From contig DFFM01000021.1 in the NCBI GenBank assembly GCA_002369515.1, positions 1 through 20,213 on the forward strand: 20,213 nucleotides of DNA, in the 5' to 3' direction. Below are positions 7,792 through 16,879 of the stretch, one piece after another (the stretch's first letter is position 1; each line of letters begins with the position of its first letter). This DNA comes from Prevotella sp. UBA3776. Lineage in GTDB: Bacteria; Bacteroidota; Bacteroidia; Bacteroidales; Bacteroidaceae. The position numbers and the translations under genes are program-made. The notes under the pieces were generated by a model. The model was given only the letters and a program-made list of their open reading frames with translations, made no database searches and was not told the DNA's origin.

Positions 7792-7841
7792 GTAGTTTTA
7801 AGCTTTTTTCGCCTAAAACTACGGTTTTCCATGATTTAGGC
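7792..7841. other. Two overlapping, mutually exclusive hairpins downstream of sprA
   Basis: GTAGTTTTA (7792-7800) pairs with TAAAACTAC (7814-7822), and GCCTAAA (7811-7817) pairs with TTTAGGC (7835-7841). The two stems share bases 7814-7817 and cannot form together. They lie just past the sprA stop on the minus strand. A role as sprA terminator or processing site is possible, but no good T-run is seen. Confidence 0.3.
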
Positions 7842-7862
7842 AGTCATCTCACTGCTTACCCG

Positions 7863-10800
7863 TCACCTAGTGAGCGAGAACTTGAGCGAAAGTCCAAAGT
7901 CCTGAGTGGTGGTGGGATAGCTGCTTGATGAGAGCAGGGGTTTATTGGTTTGTCGGTCGTAGTAGAAACTGAGGGTGAGCAGGCGGCTCATGGTGTAGTC
8001 GGCGATGAACGACAGTTTGAAGGCGGTGTTGCCACTGCTGGCGGCGCTGGTCATGCTGGCAATGTCGCGTGTGATGGCGGCTTGGCTGCGCAATGAGAGG
8101 TCGAGGCGCAGGTTGAGGTCGTTGTTGAAGCCATTGTTGCTCTTGCTCCTTGAAGAGGTGGAAGATGCGTTGGCATTGTCCTTGTCGTCGTCGTTGCCCC
8201 GTTTCTTGTTGCTCTTGGCCTTTCGCTTCTTGTCAGCGTTCCATCCGAAAATTTTCACGTCGTTGACCTTGTAGCCCGTCCCAATCACCCAGTCGTTGCT
8301 GGTGGTTTCGTTGAGCTGCACACTGGTGGTGCTGAGCGTGAGCACACGGGTGGACCGATACTCGAACTTGCAGGTAAGGTTGTTGTAGAGGGTGACGTCG
8401 ATTCCGAGCAGGGGCGAGAACGACTCGTTGACGCTGACGGTTGAGACGTTGTACATAGAGTTGGGGATGGGATTGCCGGTGGTGGCTTCGGTGATGAAAC
8501 CCATTTCTGGCCCCATGTACTCCATGAAGGTGTTGAACGAGTTGTAGGCTCCCACGGCGTAGATGCTTTTGTAGGAATGGTTGAGATTGACGCTCTTGAA
8601 ATGGTCGCGCAGCCAAGGCAGTTGGCTGAGCCCGCTGTAGCGTATGGTCCAGTTGGGGAGCAGACGCGCCAAGGATGGGAAAATGGCGAGGCCAGAGCCT
8701 CCCATGTTGGTGTAGGCACTGATGAAGGCAGGCACGAGCACGTCGGCACTGTAAGGATTGACAGCCCCGTTGGCAGGGTCGAAGGTCTGCCCGGCAAGGG
8801 TGGTGCCTTGGGGATAGACGGCTCCATGATACTGTGCTTCCACACGGTTGCGGAAGTCGGGAAGCGACTGGCAGAAACGCTCGAACACAGGGCTGTAATA
8901 ACCGTTGTCGGCATTGCCGGTGCCACGGAACGCGCTCTTCAGGCTGACAGTAGTCATGGTGAGGCTGCCTCTGAGATCGGTGGGATTGCCCTGGAACATG
9001 TACTGCACACTCTTGGCGCGAGTCTCCAAGCGGCTGGCAGTGAGGTCGATTTTGAAGTTTTTGACGGGCTCGAGTGTCATGCGCAGCTGCAGGTCTTCGG
9101 TACGGTTGGTGGCGGCGGGGGTGATGCTGTCGCTCATGATGAGCCACTGGTTGCGGGCCGCTTTCTCGATGTAGGAGTCGTCAATGAATCCGAAGGCGAA
9201 ATCAAGGCCAGGAGCCATGAGGTCGCCCGACCGCTGTCCGAAAGCCTTGCCCACGTCGGGGAGGAATCCGGCGAGGCTCATGGAATACTGGTTGCGGTAG
9301 GAGAGCGTGATGTTGCGGAGCATCATGGCCACGCGGGCTATGCTCTGCCCTATCCTGTAGAGGGGCTTTTTGTCCAAAGGTTCGCGTGCGGTGACTGTGA
9401 GTTTCAGCTTGACGGGGGCCCCCACCAAAGCCTTATCCCCCTGGGGGGAGGCTTCCTGTGTCTGGGACTTCTTCCCGCGTGGGGATGGGATGGAGGCTTT
9501 CCCTAGGGACGAAGCAATGTCTTTCCTTGAAGACGAAATGGAATCTTTACCTAAAGACGGATTGGAAGCCCCCTCCGACTCCCCCTGGGGGGAGGGATCT
9601 TCTGTGCGTTGGGACTTCCCCCCCGGGGGGGATGAGAGGGGGGCTTTCCCTAGGGACGAAGCAATGTCTTTCCTTGAAGACGAAATGGAATCTTTCCCTA
9701 AAGACGGAATGGAAGCCCTCTCCGACTCCCCCTGGGGGGAGGGATCATCTGTGCGTTGGGACTTCCCCCCCGGGGGGGATGAGAGGGGGGCTCCCCCTGA
9801 GGTGTCTGCAACGGCCATGTCTGCCTGTGCTTTCCGCTTCAGTTCCTCGACGTAGCTTTTGGGCAGACTCACTCTAATCTTATTGTCGTCAATCACCTTA
9901 TATTTCAGTTTGACGGTCTTTCCGTCGGCAGTCTTGGCAGTGACGTTGAGACGGCGCGACTTTTTGCCGTGGCTAATCTCGATGGCGGTGTCGGGCGCCA
10001 GCGTGATTTCCTTTTCAAACGAGCGTTTGTTCTTGGGCAGCTGCCGGGCTTCCTTGGCCTTGTCGTCATCCTTTCCGGTGGCATTCTTGTCCTTGCCCTG
10101 CTGCTTTTTGGCCTGCTCTTTTTTGCGTTTCTCGGCGTTGCGGTCGTAACGCTGTGTCTTGTTGAATCGCTCGTTGGTTTTCTTGAGGAAAGGTATCTGG
10201 TTGTAGAGCTTCTCCATGTTGAGCGTCGCGTTGAGGTTCAGGTTGCGGTTGCTGTTGATGGTGTTGCCCAGTCGCAGCCCGCTCTCGAGTTCGGCACCGC
10301 GGTTCCAGTGGTAGGTGGCGTCGTAACGCGCGTCGGCGTTGAGCCAGTCGAAGATTGGGATGAGGTTGAGCGGCAACTGGTAGGACGCGCTGAAGCTCTG
10401 CTGGTAGTCAAGGGGTGTGCCAAGGTTTTTGATGCTGGTCCACACGGAGTCTTTCCATGCGGTGTAGCGGTCGGGGTAACGGTCTTTGTTGACAGGCGTG
10501 TAGGGTTCCTCTATCTGTGCATGGGTGGCGCTGTTGAAGTTCATGTGCAGATTGCGGGTGAGGTCCCATCGGAGGGAGAACTCGCGGTTCCACAGGAATT
10601 GTTCGTTGAAGGTGAGTGGCAGTTGCTGGCCTTCCAGATTGTCCATGTCGCGCGTCTGCTGCTCGTAGTAGATGCGGTTGATTTCAGTGTTGAACTGAAC
10701 GTTCTGCGGCAGCCAGTTGAGCCCAAACCGCTTCAAGATGTCCCAGTACTTGCTCTTGCTCTTGATTTTCTTGAAGGGCTCGAAAGCCTTGTAAACAGGC

Positions 10801-13800
10801 GTGTAGCTGTAGTTGAACGAGCCGCGCCATGTGTCGTCGTTCTCATAGACCAGTGTCTCGCCGCTGCTGTGGCGGTGGGAGTGGCTGTAGCTGAAGGAGA
10901 AGTTGGCGGGGTCGTAGGGCATGGGGTGTCCTTTGGTCTGCACTCCCATGCGGACGTTGGAAAGCGAGAAGTTGGTGTTGGTGGTGCGGGTCACGGCGAT
11001 GCTCTCTATGCTGTCGCGCTCGTGCTGACTGCCTGCTGCATCGAGTGCGTCCTTGAGCAGCATGTCGTTGTCGAGCGGGTTGTATTTGGGCCGCGACTCT
11101 TCCTTCTGCACCGAATAGTAGAGCGGTGCCGACACCTTGAGCTTGTCGGGGAAGAACTTCCCCAACTCGAAGTTGGCGGTGACGTTGTAGGCCTTCTCGT
11201 CATTCTGCGACCGCTGGCTGACGCCCTGCTCCAGACCTCCGAACCCCTCGGTCATGACGCGTCCGTTGACGTTGACGGTGGCCACGTCGGAGAGTTGCAT
11301 GTTGAGGGTGCCCTGAGCAGCCCAGCCGCCACTGTTGTTGTATTCCTTGAGGCGCAGTTCGTTGAGCCACACCTCGCCCGACTTCTGTTCGCCCGAAAGA
11401 TTGCGCACACCCAGAATCATGGTTTTCACCTCGCCCAGGGTGGGATTTCCCATGATGCTCACCTTGTTGGAGGGATGGTCTTCATCGTAGGCCGAATAGA
11501 GTTGGTTGTAGGAGGCGCGTCCTTCGGCCTTGGCCTTGTTGCGCTCCTTCTTGAGTTGGGTGAAGATGTCGAGGGGCACGTCGAGCATGTTTTCCTCGGG
11601 CCACACCTTGCGGCGGTCGTTGGCGTTGTCGTGATAGACGTCGGCGGGCGTGAGTTTGAGGGGTATCTCGTACTCGTAGTAGTTGTTCTTGTAGTCGCTT
11701 CCCAGACGTATGAACATGGCCAGCTGGTTGTCGCGCAGCGCGGTGGCATTGGGTTCGAGGGTGTTGGCGTGGGCGAACATCTGCAGGCGCTTGTATTGCC
11801 GCAGGTCCTGGGTGGTGTTCTTATAGACGGCCTTCGACTCGCCGGGAGCCAAGTTGGTGACCATGATGTTGAGAGCCTGCTCGTTGCTCTCGACGAGTTG
11901 GGGCTGGGTGGGGTCCTGCACACGGCTGATGCCCGGTGGCAGAACGTAGTTGACGGGTGTCTTGTCGCTGTTTTCCTCGATGTTGACGGCACTGACCGAC
12001 ATGCGTCCGGTCTCGGTGGCTCCCGTGTTGAGCGACTGCTCGTAGATTCGCCATTCGCCGCGCACCAGGTCTAAGTTGGCGAAGCGCAGCACGATGGGTT
12101 TTTGGAATCCGGTGAGGAACATGCGCATGAAGCGGATGGAGCTGAAGTCGCTGATCGAGCCTTCCTTGCTCTCGTAGTCGCGTATGGGGATACGGAACTG
12201 ATACCACTTCACGCTGTACTTTTCGCCGTTGCGCAGGCCTCCGGCACTGGTTCGCTCATCGACGATGAAGTTTCGCCCGACGACCATGTCCTCGGGGCGG
12301 ATGCTGAGATGATACTGGTAGTATTTCTCGTATTCGTTGAGGGTGTAGTCCTGGTTGATGTCCTCAACGTCGGGGCCCGTCTTGTAGGACGTGTCGTAGC
12401 TCTCGGTGCGGCTGTCGCTGTCGGGCGAGTTGCCCTGCGGGTTGTTGATGCGCTTGTAGCGTTCCAGGATGGAGAGTTCGCGCTGGTCATAGTCTGAGCC
12501 GCGGAAGTAGTGGTAGTTGTCGTTGGCGGGGTCGTTGAAGATGGAGTCGAAGACGGCGGGCGACACTTTGCCCTGAATGGCCGTCAGGAAGTCCTGGTAG
12601 GCTCCGTAGGTGCGCTCTTCCTGGTCGGTGAGTCCGTTGAGTCCCACGTCCTGCAGGGCGCGCGAGCCCGTCGAGGTGGCAAAAGCGTAGGTGACGGTGC
12701 TCTGAGTGGGAATCTTTCCCCACTGAGTGGTGGTGTAGTTGTTGGTGCCGTCAACGGCCATGCCGCTCTCGTAGAATTTCTTTCCGTCGCGCAGAATGTC
12801 CTCACTCACCTCGCCCAGGTTGATGTAGAAGTCGCCGCCGTAGAGGTTGGCGTCGGCCTGCTCGGAACTGTAGATAAAGGGGTCGAGCATCCAGAACTCA
12901 ATGTACTCAATGTTGGCAGCCTCGAAGTCGTTTGTGTCCAGCCTTCTCATCATGCCGCCCCACTTGCTGAGCGGGTTGGTGAGCCGACCGTCCTGGGTGA
13001 GGTCGGGGTTGAGGTTGTAGGGGCCACGCTCGGTGGGATAGTAGGCCAGGTTGAGCATTGGCAGCGGAGCCGTGGAACCGGTGTAGCCGCTCTGCTGACG
13101 GTTGGGGAACACCTCGTTGACATAAATCTCGCGCACGTAGTGGTTGGAGAGCTGGTTGAGGTCGCTCTTGATGTGGCTGGGGGCGAGCGAGCTGCTGCGC
13201 CTTGTGAGGAGCTGGTCGATGGTGTACCATGCCAGCAGCGAACGGTTGAATCCGCTCTGCACGGTGGTCTTGTCCTTCTGTTCGGCAAACATGCTGGGCA
13301 CACTGCTGAGCACCCACGAGGTGGCCGTGCTCACGTCAATGCTGTTCTTGGTATTCTCAAAATCGTCCAGATAGGAGGCGTTGTCCTGGGTGCCGTGGCT
13401 CTGCCCGGCAATGAGTTGGGCAAACTCGCCCCTGAAGGTGATGTTCGAAGGCTGCGTACAATGCAGCAGGGGCAGACGGTCGAGCAGATTGGTGAGCCAT
13501 TGGCTCTCTTTCTTCCAGTTCAGGTTCAGTCCCCAGAGGGTGTTGTTGAGCGGTTCGCTGCCCATGTTCACCTTGGTGGTGAGCGACTGCTCGTAGAGGT
13601 GCTGCAGCGTACCGCTGAGCTGCAGGTTTTTCGAGAAGTCGTACTCCCAGTTCACGCCAAACATGGTCTTGCGCTGCTGCCCATAGTCGGTGTTGCTCTC
13701 GAACGAGGCGCTCACCGGGGTGCCCGCGTCGAGAATGCTCTGGTTGAGGATAGTCACCTCGCCCGCGCTGTAGTCAACGCTGTAATCCACGCCTTCGTGC

Positions 13801-15968
13801 AGCTCCATTCCGCCGGCGGTCACCTTCACACAGCCCTGCGGCACATTGAAGGCACCGAGCGAAATCACGTTGGCCGAGGTGCCGCGATACTGTCCCACGA
13901 GCATGTACTTGTCCTTCTCGGCAATCTGCTTGGCTATGGTCTTGGTGGAGTCGTAGAGTTCGTTGAAACAATATTTGCGCGCCACGTCGGCACTGACGCC
14001 CTTGTTGGTGAGGAACCGGTAGAGGTCGTCGCCGAAAGGCTCGGCCTCGGGGAAGAACACGCGGCCGTTGCTCACAGTGTAGCCCTCAACGAAGTCGAAG
14101 TAGCCGTTGGCGTGAGCCTTGTTGTTGTTGTCCAAGCGGTCGGCGCCGAGCAGCCGTATGATGGGTTCGCTCTTCACCTCCTTCTCGGGGATGTACGACA
14201 GATAGACGCCAGCCGTGTCGCTCTGGAACTTCACGTCCAGCCGGAACTTGTCTTTCTCAACCGACGAGGCCAAATAATAGACGTTCTTCATCATCAGGTC
14301 CCAGTTGCCCTGGTGGGGGTTGTTGCTGGTGTTCTTGAGCGACTTGACGAAAAGGGCCTGCTTCACGTCGGAGATGTTGTTGGCCAGCTCGCCCACCTGA
14401 TAGGTGACGCCGCGGTAGGTGTATTCGTAGGCCACGGCCAGCACCTGGTCGGTTTGCAAAGCCGTCTTCAGCGAGACGTATCCCATGGCCCTGTTCACGG
14501 TGTATTCCGACGAGTTGAGCAGACGGGCGCTCTCCAGCTTCTCATAGTCGGCGCCGCCCACGAAGTTGCCGATGCCATCGAACGTGGTGCTCGTCTGGTC
14601 GATGTCGCGCGCGGCCGCATAGCTGCCCACCATTTCGGCATACTCGGAGTTGGCGCTGTTGCAGGGCACCGGCTGGCCTGTGGTGGCCCAGCGGGGATTG
14701 CTCACGCGGGTGTTCTCGCCCAAGTCGGTCAGGGCAATGATGTTGCGGGTGTTTGTGGTGGTTCCCGTCTTGTTGGTCACCCAAATCTCCACATGGCTGA
14801 TTTCAATGCCGGTGGTGACGTTGGGCAGCGACTTCATCGACTCGGCATACTTGTCGCGGAAGAACTGCGAGAGGAAGAAGTGGCGGTTCTCCTCGTAGTC
14901 GGCCACGTCGAGTTCGAACGGGGTGAGCTGTACGCCGCCCTTCGACGAGACGCTCTTCGACGACGACTTCTTCTGCGAGACGACCGTCTGCAGCTTCAGC
15001 TTGCCAAACTGCCAGTCGGTGCGGATGCCGAAGAGCGAGCTGGCCCCCGTCACCAGCGACGAGTTGCTCGGGAACGACACGTTGCCGGCCTCCACCAGCT
15101 TGATGATTTCGTCCTCCTTGCCCTCATATTTCAGCTTCAGGTTCTGCGAGTCGAAGTCGAAGGTGGCGTCGGTGTTGTAGTTGAGGTTCATGTTCACCTT
15201 GTCGCCCACCTTTCCGTTGACGTTGATGTTGATTTTCTCGTCGAAGTCCATGCTCGTGGTCTTGCGGTTGCGCACGGGCAACGAGGGGTTGTCGATGTTC
15301 TTCATCGTGGCGCCAAACTTCAGTTCGGCTGTTCCCTGCGTCTTGATGCGCACACCGCCCGGGCCAAATATCTTTTCGGCTGGCCCCAAGTCGAAGTGCA
15401 TGTCGGAGAACGAGAACTTCTCCTTGCCCTGCGTCTTGAGAATCTCCTCGCTCTTTGAGCGGAAATAGTCTCTGAACGCCTTTCGCTCGCTCCACTTGCG
15501 ATACTCCTCGGGGGTCATCATGATGGGGGCGTTGATGTACGAGTCGCCAATCTTCGACCCGATGATGTAGCGGTCGAGCGTGTCGTTATAGACCACGTCC
15601 TGCTTCAGGTTGTCGGGCATCGACAGGTCGGCCGAGCCCTGGCGCAGATCGTCGTCGGTGATGGGCGTGGTGCGCTGAATCTTCCAGCGCGGATGGAGCA
15701 GCGAGTCGGGAATGGTCTCGTCCTCCACCACGATTTGGTTGAACTGAGGAGTCTTGGCCGATGAAGTGTCGCGCACACCGCCGCGGCCGCCCTGGGCCGT
15801 GCTCCCGTCGGGGCGCCCATTGCCCGTGCGCACATCTTGTCTGCTGGGAGCGTCGGCATTGGCCTGCTGGCGGGGGCGTATGTCCTGCTTGAAAGGCAAA
15901 GTGATGCCTGCCAGCACCGTCAGGATGCCGACAACCACCAGTACGAATGTCAAAAATTGCCGTTTCAA
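7863..15968 (-). CDS. sprA: SprA/Sov-type type 9 secretion outer-membrane translocon
   Basis: This 2,701-residue protein corresponds to SprA (Flavobacterium) and Sov (Porphyromonas), the giant outer-membrane barrel through which type 9 cargo leaves the cell. A hydrophobic N-terminal segment (residues 4-25) acts as export signal, followed by a long series of beta-strand-rich repeats and an outer-membrane-like C-terminus (DFGLSLKFSLTR). Two highly charged low-complexity stretches lie near residues 1935-1985 and 2573-2616. The protein is 200-300 residues longer than the usual 2,400-2,500. About 127 residues (2058-2184) come from tandem in-frame palindromic repeats placed before the conserved RIGQSIARVAMMLRN segment. 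No in-frame ATG is near the start; TTG at 15968 has a good ribosome site. It lies 100 bp downstream of ruvA, a known Bacteroidota neighbourhood. No other secretion-system gene is in the window. Confidence 0.93.
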   Translation of the reverse strand: MKRQFLTFVLVVVGILTVLAGITLPFKQDIRPRQQANADAPSRQDVRTGNGRPDGSTAQGGRGGVRDTSSAKTPQFNQIVVEDETIPDSLLHPRWKIQRTTPITDDDLRQGSADLSMPDNLKQDVVYNDTLDRYIIGSKIGDSYINAPIMMTPEEYRKWSERKAFRDYFRSKSEEILKTQGKEKFSFSDMHFDLGPAEKIFGPGGVRIKTQGTAELKFGATMKNIDNPSLPVRNRKTTSMDFDEKININVNGKVGDKVNMNLNYNTDATFDFDSQNLKLKYEGKEDEIIKLVEAGNVSFPSNSSLVTGASSLFGIRTDWQFGKLKLQTVVSQKKSSSKSVSSKGGVQLTPFELDVADYEENRHFFLSQFFRDKYAESMKSLPNVTTGIEISHVEIWVTNKTGTTTNTRNIIALTDLGENTRVSNPRWATTGQPVPCNSANSEYAEMVGSYAAARDIDQTSTTFDGIGNFVGGADYEKLESARLLNSSEYTVNRAMGYVSLKTALQTDQVLAVAYEYTYRGVTYQVGELANNISDVKQALFVKSLKNTSNNPHQGNWDLMMKNVYYLASSVEKDKFRLDVKFQSDTAGVYLSYIPEKEVKSEPIIRLLGADRLDNNNKAHANGYFDFVEGYTVSNGRVFFPEAEPFGDDLYRFLTNKGVSADVARKYCFNELYDSTKTIAKQIAEKDKYMLVGQYRGTSANVISLGAFNVPQGCVKVTAGGMELHEGVDYSVDYSAGEVTILNQSILDAGTPVSASFESNTDYGQQRKTMFGVNWEYDFSKNLQLSGTLQHLYEQSLTTKVNMGSEPLNNTLWGLNLNWKKESQWLTNLLDRLPLLHCTQPSNITFRGEFAQLIAGQSHGTQDNASYLDDFENTKNSIDVSTATSWVLSSVPSMFAEQKDKTTVQSGFNRSLLAWYTIDQLLTRRSSSLAPSHIKSDLNQLSNHYVREIYVNEVFPNRQQSGYTGSTAPLPMLNLAYYPTERGPYNLNPDLTQDGRLTNPLSKWGGMMRRLDTNDFEAANIEYIEFWMLDPFIYSSEQADANLYGGDFYINLGEVSEDILRDGKKFYESGMAVDGTNNYTTTQWGKIPTQSTVTYAFATSTGSRALQDVGLNGLTDQEERTYGAYQDFLTAIQGKVSPAVFDSIFNDPANDNYHYFRGSDYDQRELSILERYKRINNPQGNSPDSDSRTESYDTSYKTGPDVEDINQDYTLNEYEKYYQYHLSIRPEDMVVGRNFIVDERTSAGGLRNGEKYSVKWYQFRIPIRDYESKEGSISDFSSIRFMRMFLTGFQKPIVLRFANLDLVRGEWRIYEQSLNTGATETGRMSVSAVNIEENSDKTPVNYVLPPGISRVQDPTQPQLVESNEQALNIMVTNLAPGESKAVYKNTTQDLRQYKRLQMFAHANTLEPNATALRDNQLAMFIRLGSDYKNNYYEYEIPLKLTPADVYHDNANDRRKVWPEENMLDVPLDIFTQLKKERNKAKAEGRASYNQLYSAYDEDHPSNKVSIMGNPTLGEVKTMILGVRNLSGEQKSGEVWLNELRLKEYNNSGGWAAQGTLNMQLSDVATVNVNGRVMTEGFGGLEQGVSQRSQNDEKAYNVTANFELGKFFPDKLKVSAPLYYSVQKEESRPKYNPLDNDMLLKDALDAAGSQHERDSIESIAVTRTTNTNFSLSNVRMGVQTKGHPMPYDPANFSFSYSHSHRHSSGETLVYENDDTWRGSFNYSYTPVYKAFEPFKKIKSKSKYWDILKRFGLNWLPQNVQFNTEINRIYYEQQTRDMDNLEGQQLPLTFNEQFLWNREFSLRWDLTRNLHMNFNSATHAQIEEPYTPVNKDRYPDRYTAWKDSVWTSIKNLGTPLDYQQSFSASYQLPLNLIPIFDWLNADARYDATYHWNRGAELESGLRLGNTINSNRNLNLNATLNMEKLYNQIPFLKKTNERFNKTQRYDRNAEKRKKEQAKKQQGKDKNATGKDDDKAKEARQLPKNKRSFEKEITLAPDTAIEISHGKKSRRLNVTAKTADGKTVKLKYKVIDDNKIRVSLPKSYVEELKRKAQADMAVADTSGGAPLSSPPGGKSQRTDDPSPQGESERASIPSLGKDSISSSRKDIASSLGKAPLSSPPGGKSQRTEDPSPQGESEGASNPSLGKDSISSSRKDIASSLGKASIPSPRGKKSQTQEASPQGDKALVGAPVKLKLTVTAREPLDKKPLYRIGQSIARVAMMLRNITLSYRNQYSMSLAGFLPDVGKAFGQRSGDLMAPGLDFAFGFIDDSYIEKAARNQWLIMSDSITPAATNRTEDLQLRMTLEPVKNFKIDLTASRLETRAKSVQYMFQGNPTDLRGSLTMTTVSLKSAFRGTGNADNGYYSPVFERFCQSLPDFRNRVEAQYHGAVYPQGTTLAGQTFDPANGAVNPYSADVLVPAFISAYTNMGGSGLAIFPSLARLLPNWTIRYSGLSQLPWLRDHFKSVNLNHSYKSIYAVGAYNSFNTFMEYMGPEMGFITEATTGNPIPNSMYNVSTVSVNESFSPLLGIDVTLYNNLTCKFEYRSTRVLTLSTTSVQLNETTSNDWVIGTGYKVNDVKIFGWNADKKRKAKSNKKRGNDDDKDNANASSTSSRSKSNNGFNNDLNLRLDLSLRSQAAITRDIASMTSAASSGNTAFKLSFIADYTMSRLLTLSFYYDRQTNKPLLSSSSYPTTTQDFGLSLKFSLTR
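9417..9796 (-). repeat. 147-bp tandem repeat carrying the in-frame palindromic element, inside sprA
   Basis: Period 147 bp (49 codons), about 2.6 copies. GGAAGCCC begins at 9564 and 9711, and CTTTCCCTAGGG begins at 9497 and 9644. Each unit combines an 86-bp palindromic element (CTCCCCCTGGGGGGAG and TTCCCCCCCGGGGGGGAA cores) with a linker of about 61 bp. The copy at 9417-9502 is the most diverged. The coding product repeats KAPLSSPPGGK, SPQGESEGAS and LGKDSISSSRKDIASS. The frame stays open throughout. Confidence 0.9.
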
Positions 15969-15977
15969 TTCAACACA

Positions 15978-15986
15978 CCTTTCTTT
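15978..15986 (-). promoter_or_regulatory. Ribosome binding site deciding the TTG start of sprA
   Basis: On the minus strand AAAGAAAGG lies 9 nt before TTG (15968-15966). It complements the 16S anti-Shine-Dalgarno end. An in-frame TGA lies a few codons further upstream with no ATG or GTG between, so TTG is the only start that keeps the full hydrophobic N-terminus. Confidence 0.65.
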
Positions 15987-16068
15987 ACGTTGCCGAGTTC
16001 AGGATGTCCACACCGTTTGCCTTGGTTGGCGCCGGGCTCCCCACCCTTTTGCACTCTGGCTCTCCATC

Positions 16069-16698
16069 TCATTTTATCTGTTTCAGGGCCATTTTCACCA
16101 CCTGCTCCACGGGAAGGTCGGGCTGCTCATGCAGAATGGCCGACACCACCTTGGCCGAGGGCGCAGGCGCAAAGCCCAGCATGGTGAGCGCGCCAATGGC
16201 CTCGTCGTGAACCACGCGCGATGCCGTGGCCGGCCCCACAACCACCGGGCTGTCTGCCCCGTTGCCCCCCTGCGGGGCGAAGAGCGGAGCCTCTATCTTG
16301 TCTTTCAGGTCCACGATGATGCGCTGCGCCGTGCGCAGGCCGATGCCCTTCACGCTCTTCAGCATGCGCTCGTTGCCCGTGGCAATGACGTTGCACAGTT
16401 CCTGCGGCGCGATGCTCGAAAGAATCATGCGCGCCGTGTTGGCTCCCACACCGCTCACGGTGATGAGCTGACGGTAGAGCTCGCGCTCCTGGCGCGAAGC
16501 AAAGCCATAGAGCGTGAACGAATCGTCGCGGCCGCCAGCCACCAACGCTTCGTGGACGTAGAGTTTCACTTGTTGCTTGCCCTGAATGGCACTGAAAGTA
16601 TTGAGCGAAATGTTCAGACCATAACCAACCCCGCCGGCCTCAACGACAGCCAGCGCAGGAGTAAGCTCGGTCAGCTCACCCTTCACATATTCTATCAT
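16069..16698 (-). CDS. ruvA: Holliday junction branch migration protein RuvA
   Basis: This 209-residue cytosolic DNA-binding protein forms tetramers on Holliday junctions and loads the RuvB helicase. Domain I is an OB-fold (residues 1 to about 65). Domain II has two helix-hairpin-helix motifs, ITVSGVGANTA (79-89) and KSVKGIGLRTAQR (114-126). Domain III (about 163-209) contacts RuvB. Length and order are typical. The linker between domains II and III (136-158) is rich in G, P and A and contains APQGGNGADSP, faintly like the palindromic-element peptides in HutI and SprA. The ATG at 16698 starts the standard family sequence MIEYVKGEL. It is divergent from ddh and upstream of sprA on the same strand. 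Confidence 0.95.
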   Translation of the reverse strand: MIEYVKGELTELTPALAVVEAGGVGYGLNISLNTFSAIQGKQQVKLYVHEALVAGGRDDSFTLYGFASRQERELYRQLITVSGVGANTARMILSSIAPQELCNVIATGNERMLKSVKGIGLRTAQRIIVDLKDKIEAPLFAPQGGNGADSPVVVGPATASRVVHDEAIGALTMLGFAPAPSAKVVSAILHEQPDLPVEQVVKMALKQIK

Positions 16699-16879
16699 GC
16701 GTATTTACATTTTTACGTATATATACATCAATACTAACGAGAGAAACAAACATTTTATTGCATGCCAACGATTATTTTACCTTTTGACACCAATTTTGCA
16801 AATTTTTCAACCTTATGCAAGCTCGTTTCAAGATTTTTCCGTACTTTTGCACCCAAAACAACCAAACTCAAAGAACAAA
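16699..16879. promoter_or_regulatory. AT-rich divergent promoter region, ruvA and ddh
   Basis: This 181-bp gap separates the divergent starts of ruvA and ddh. On the plus strand TACTTTTG at 16842-16849 matches the Bacteroidetes -7 consensus and lies 30 bp before the ddh ATG, but no TTTG is found at the right distance upstream. No convincing -33/-7 pair was found for ruvA on the minus strand. The AT content fits a promoter region. Confidence 0.45.

Noticed and set aside
12510..15458. 982-codon plus-strand frame inside sprA
   Set aside because: Antisense shadow of sprA with V/G/H/L-rich composition and no recognisable domains.
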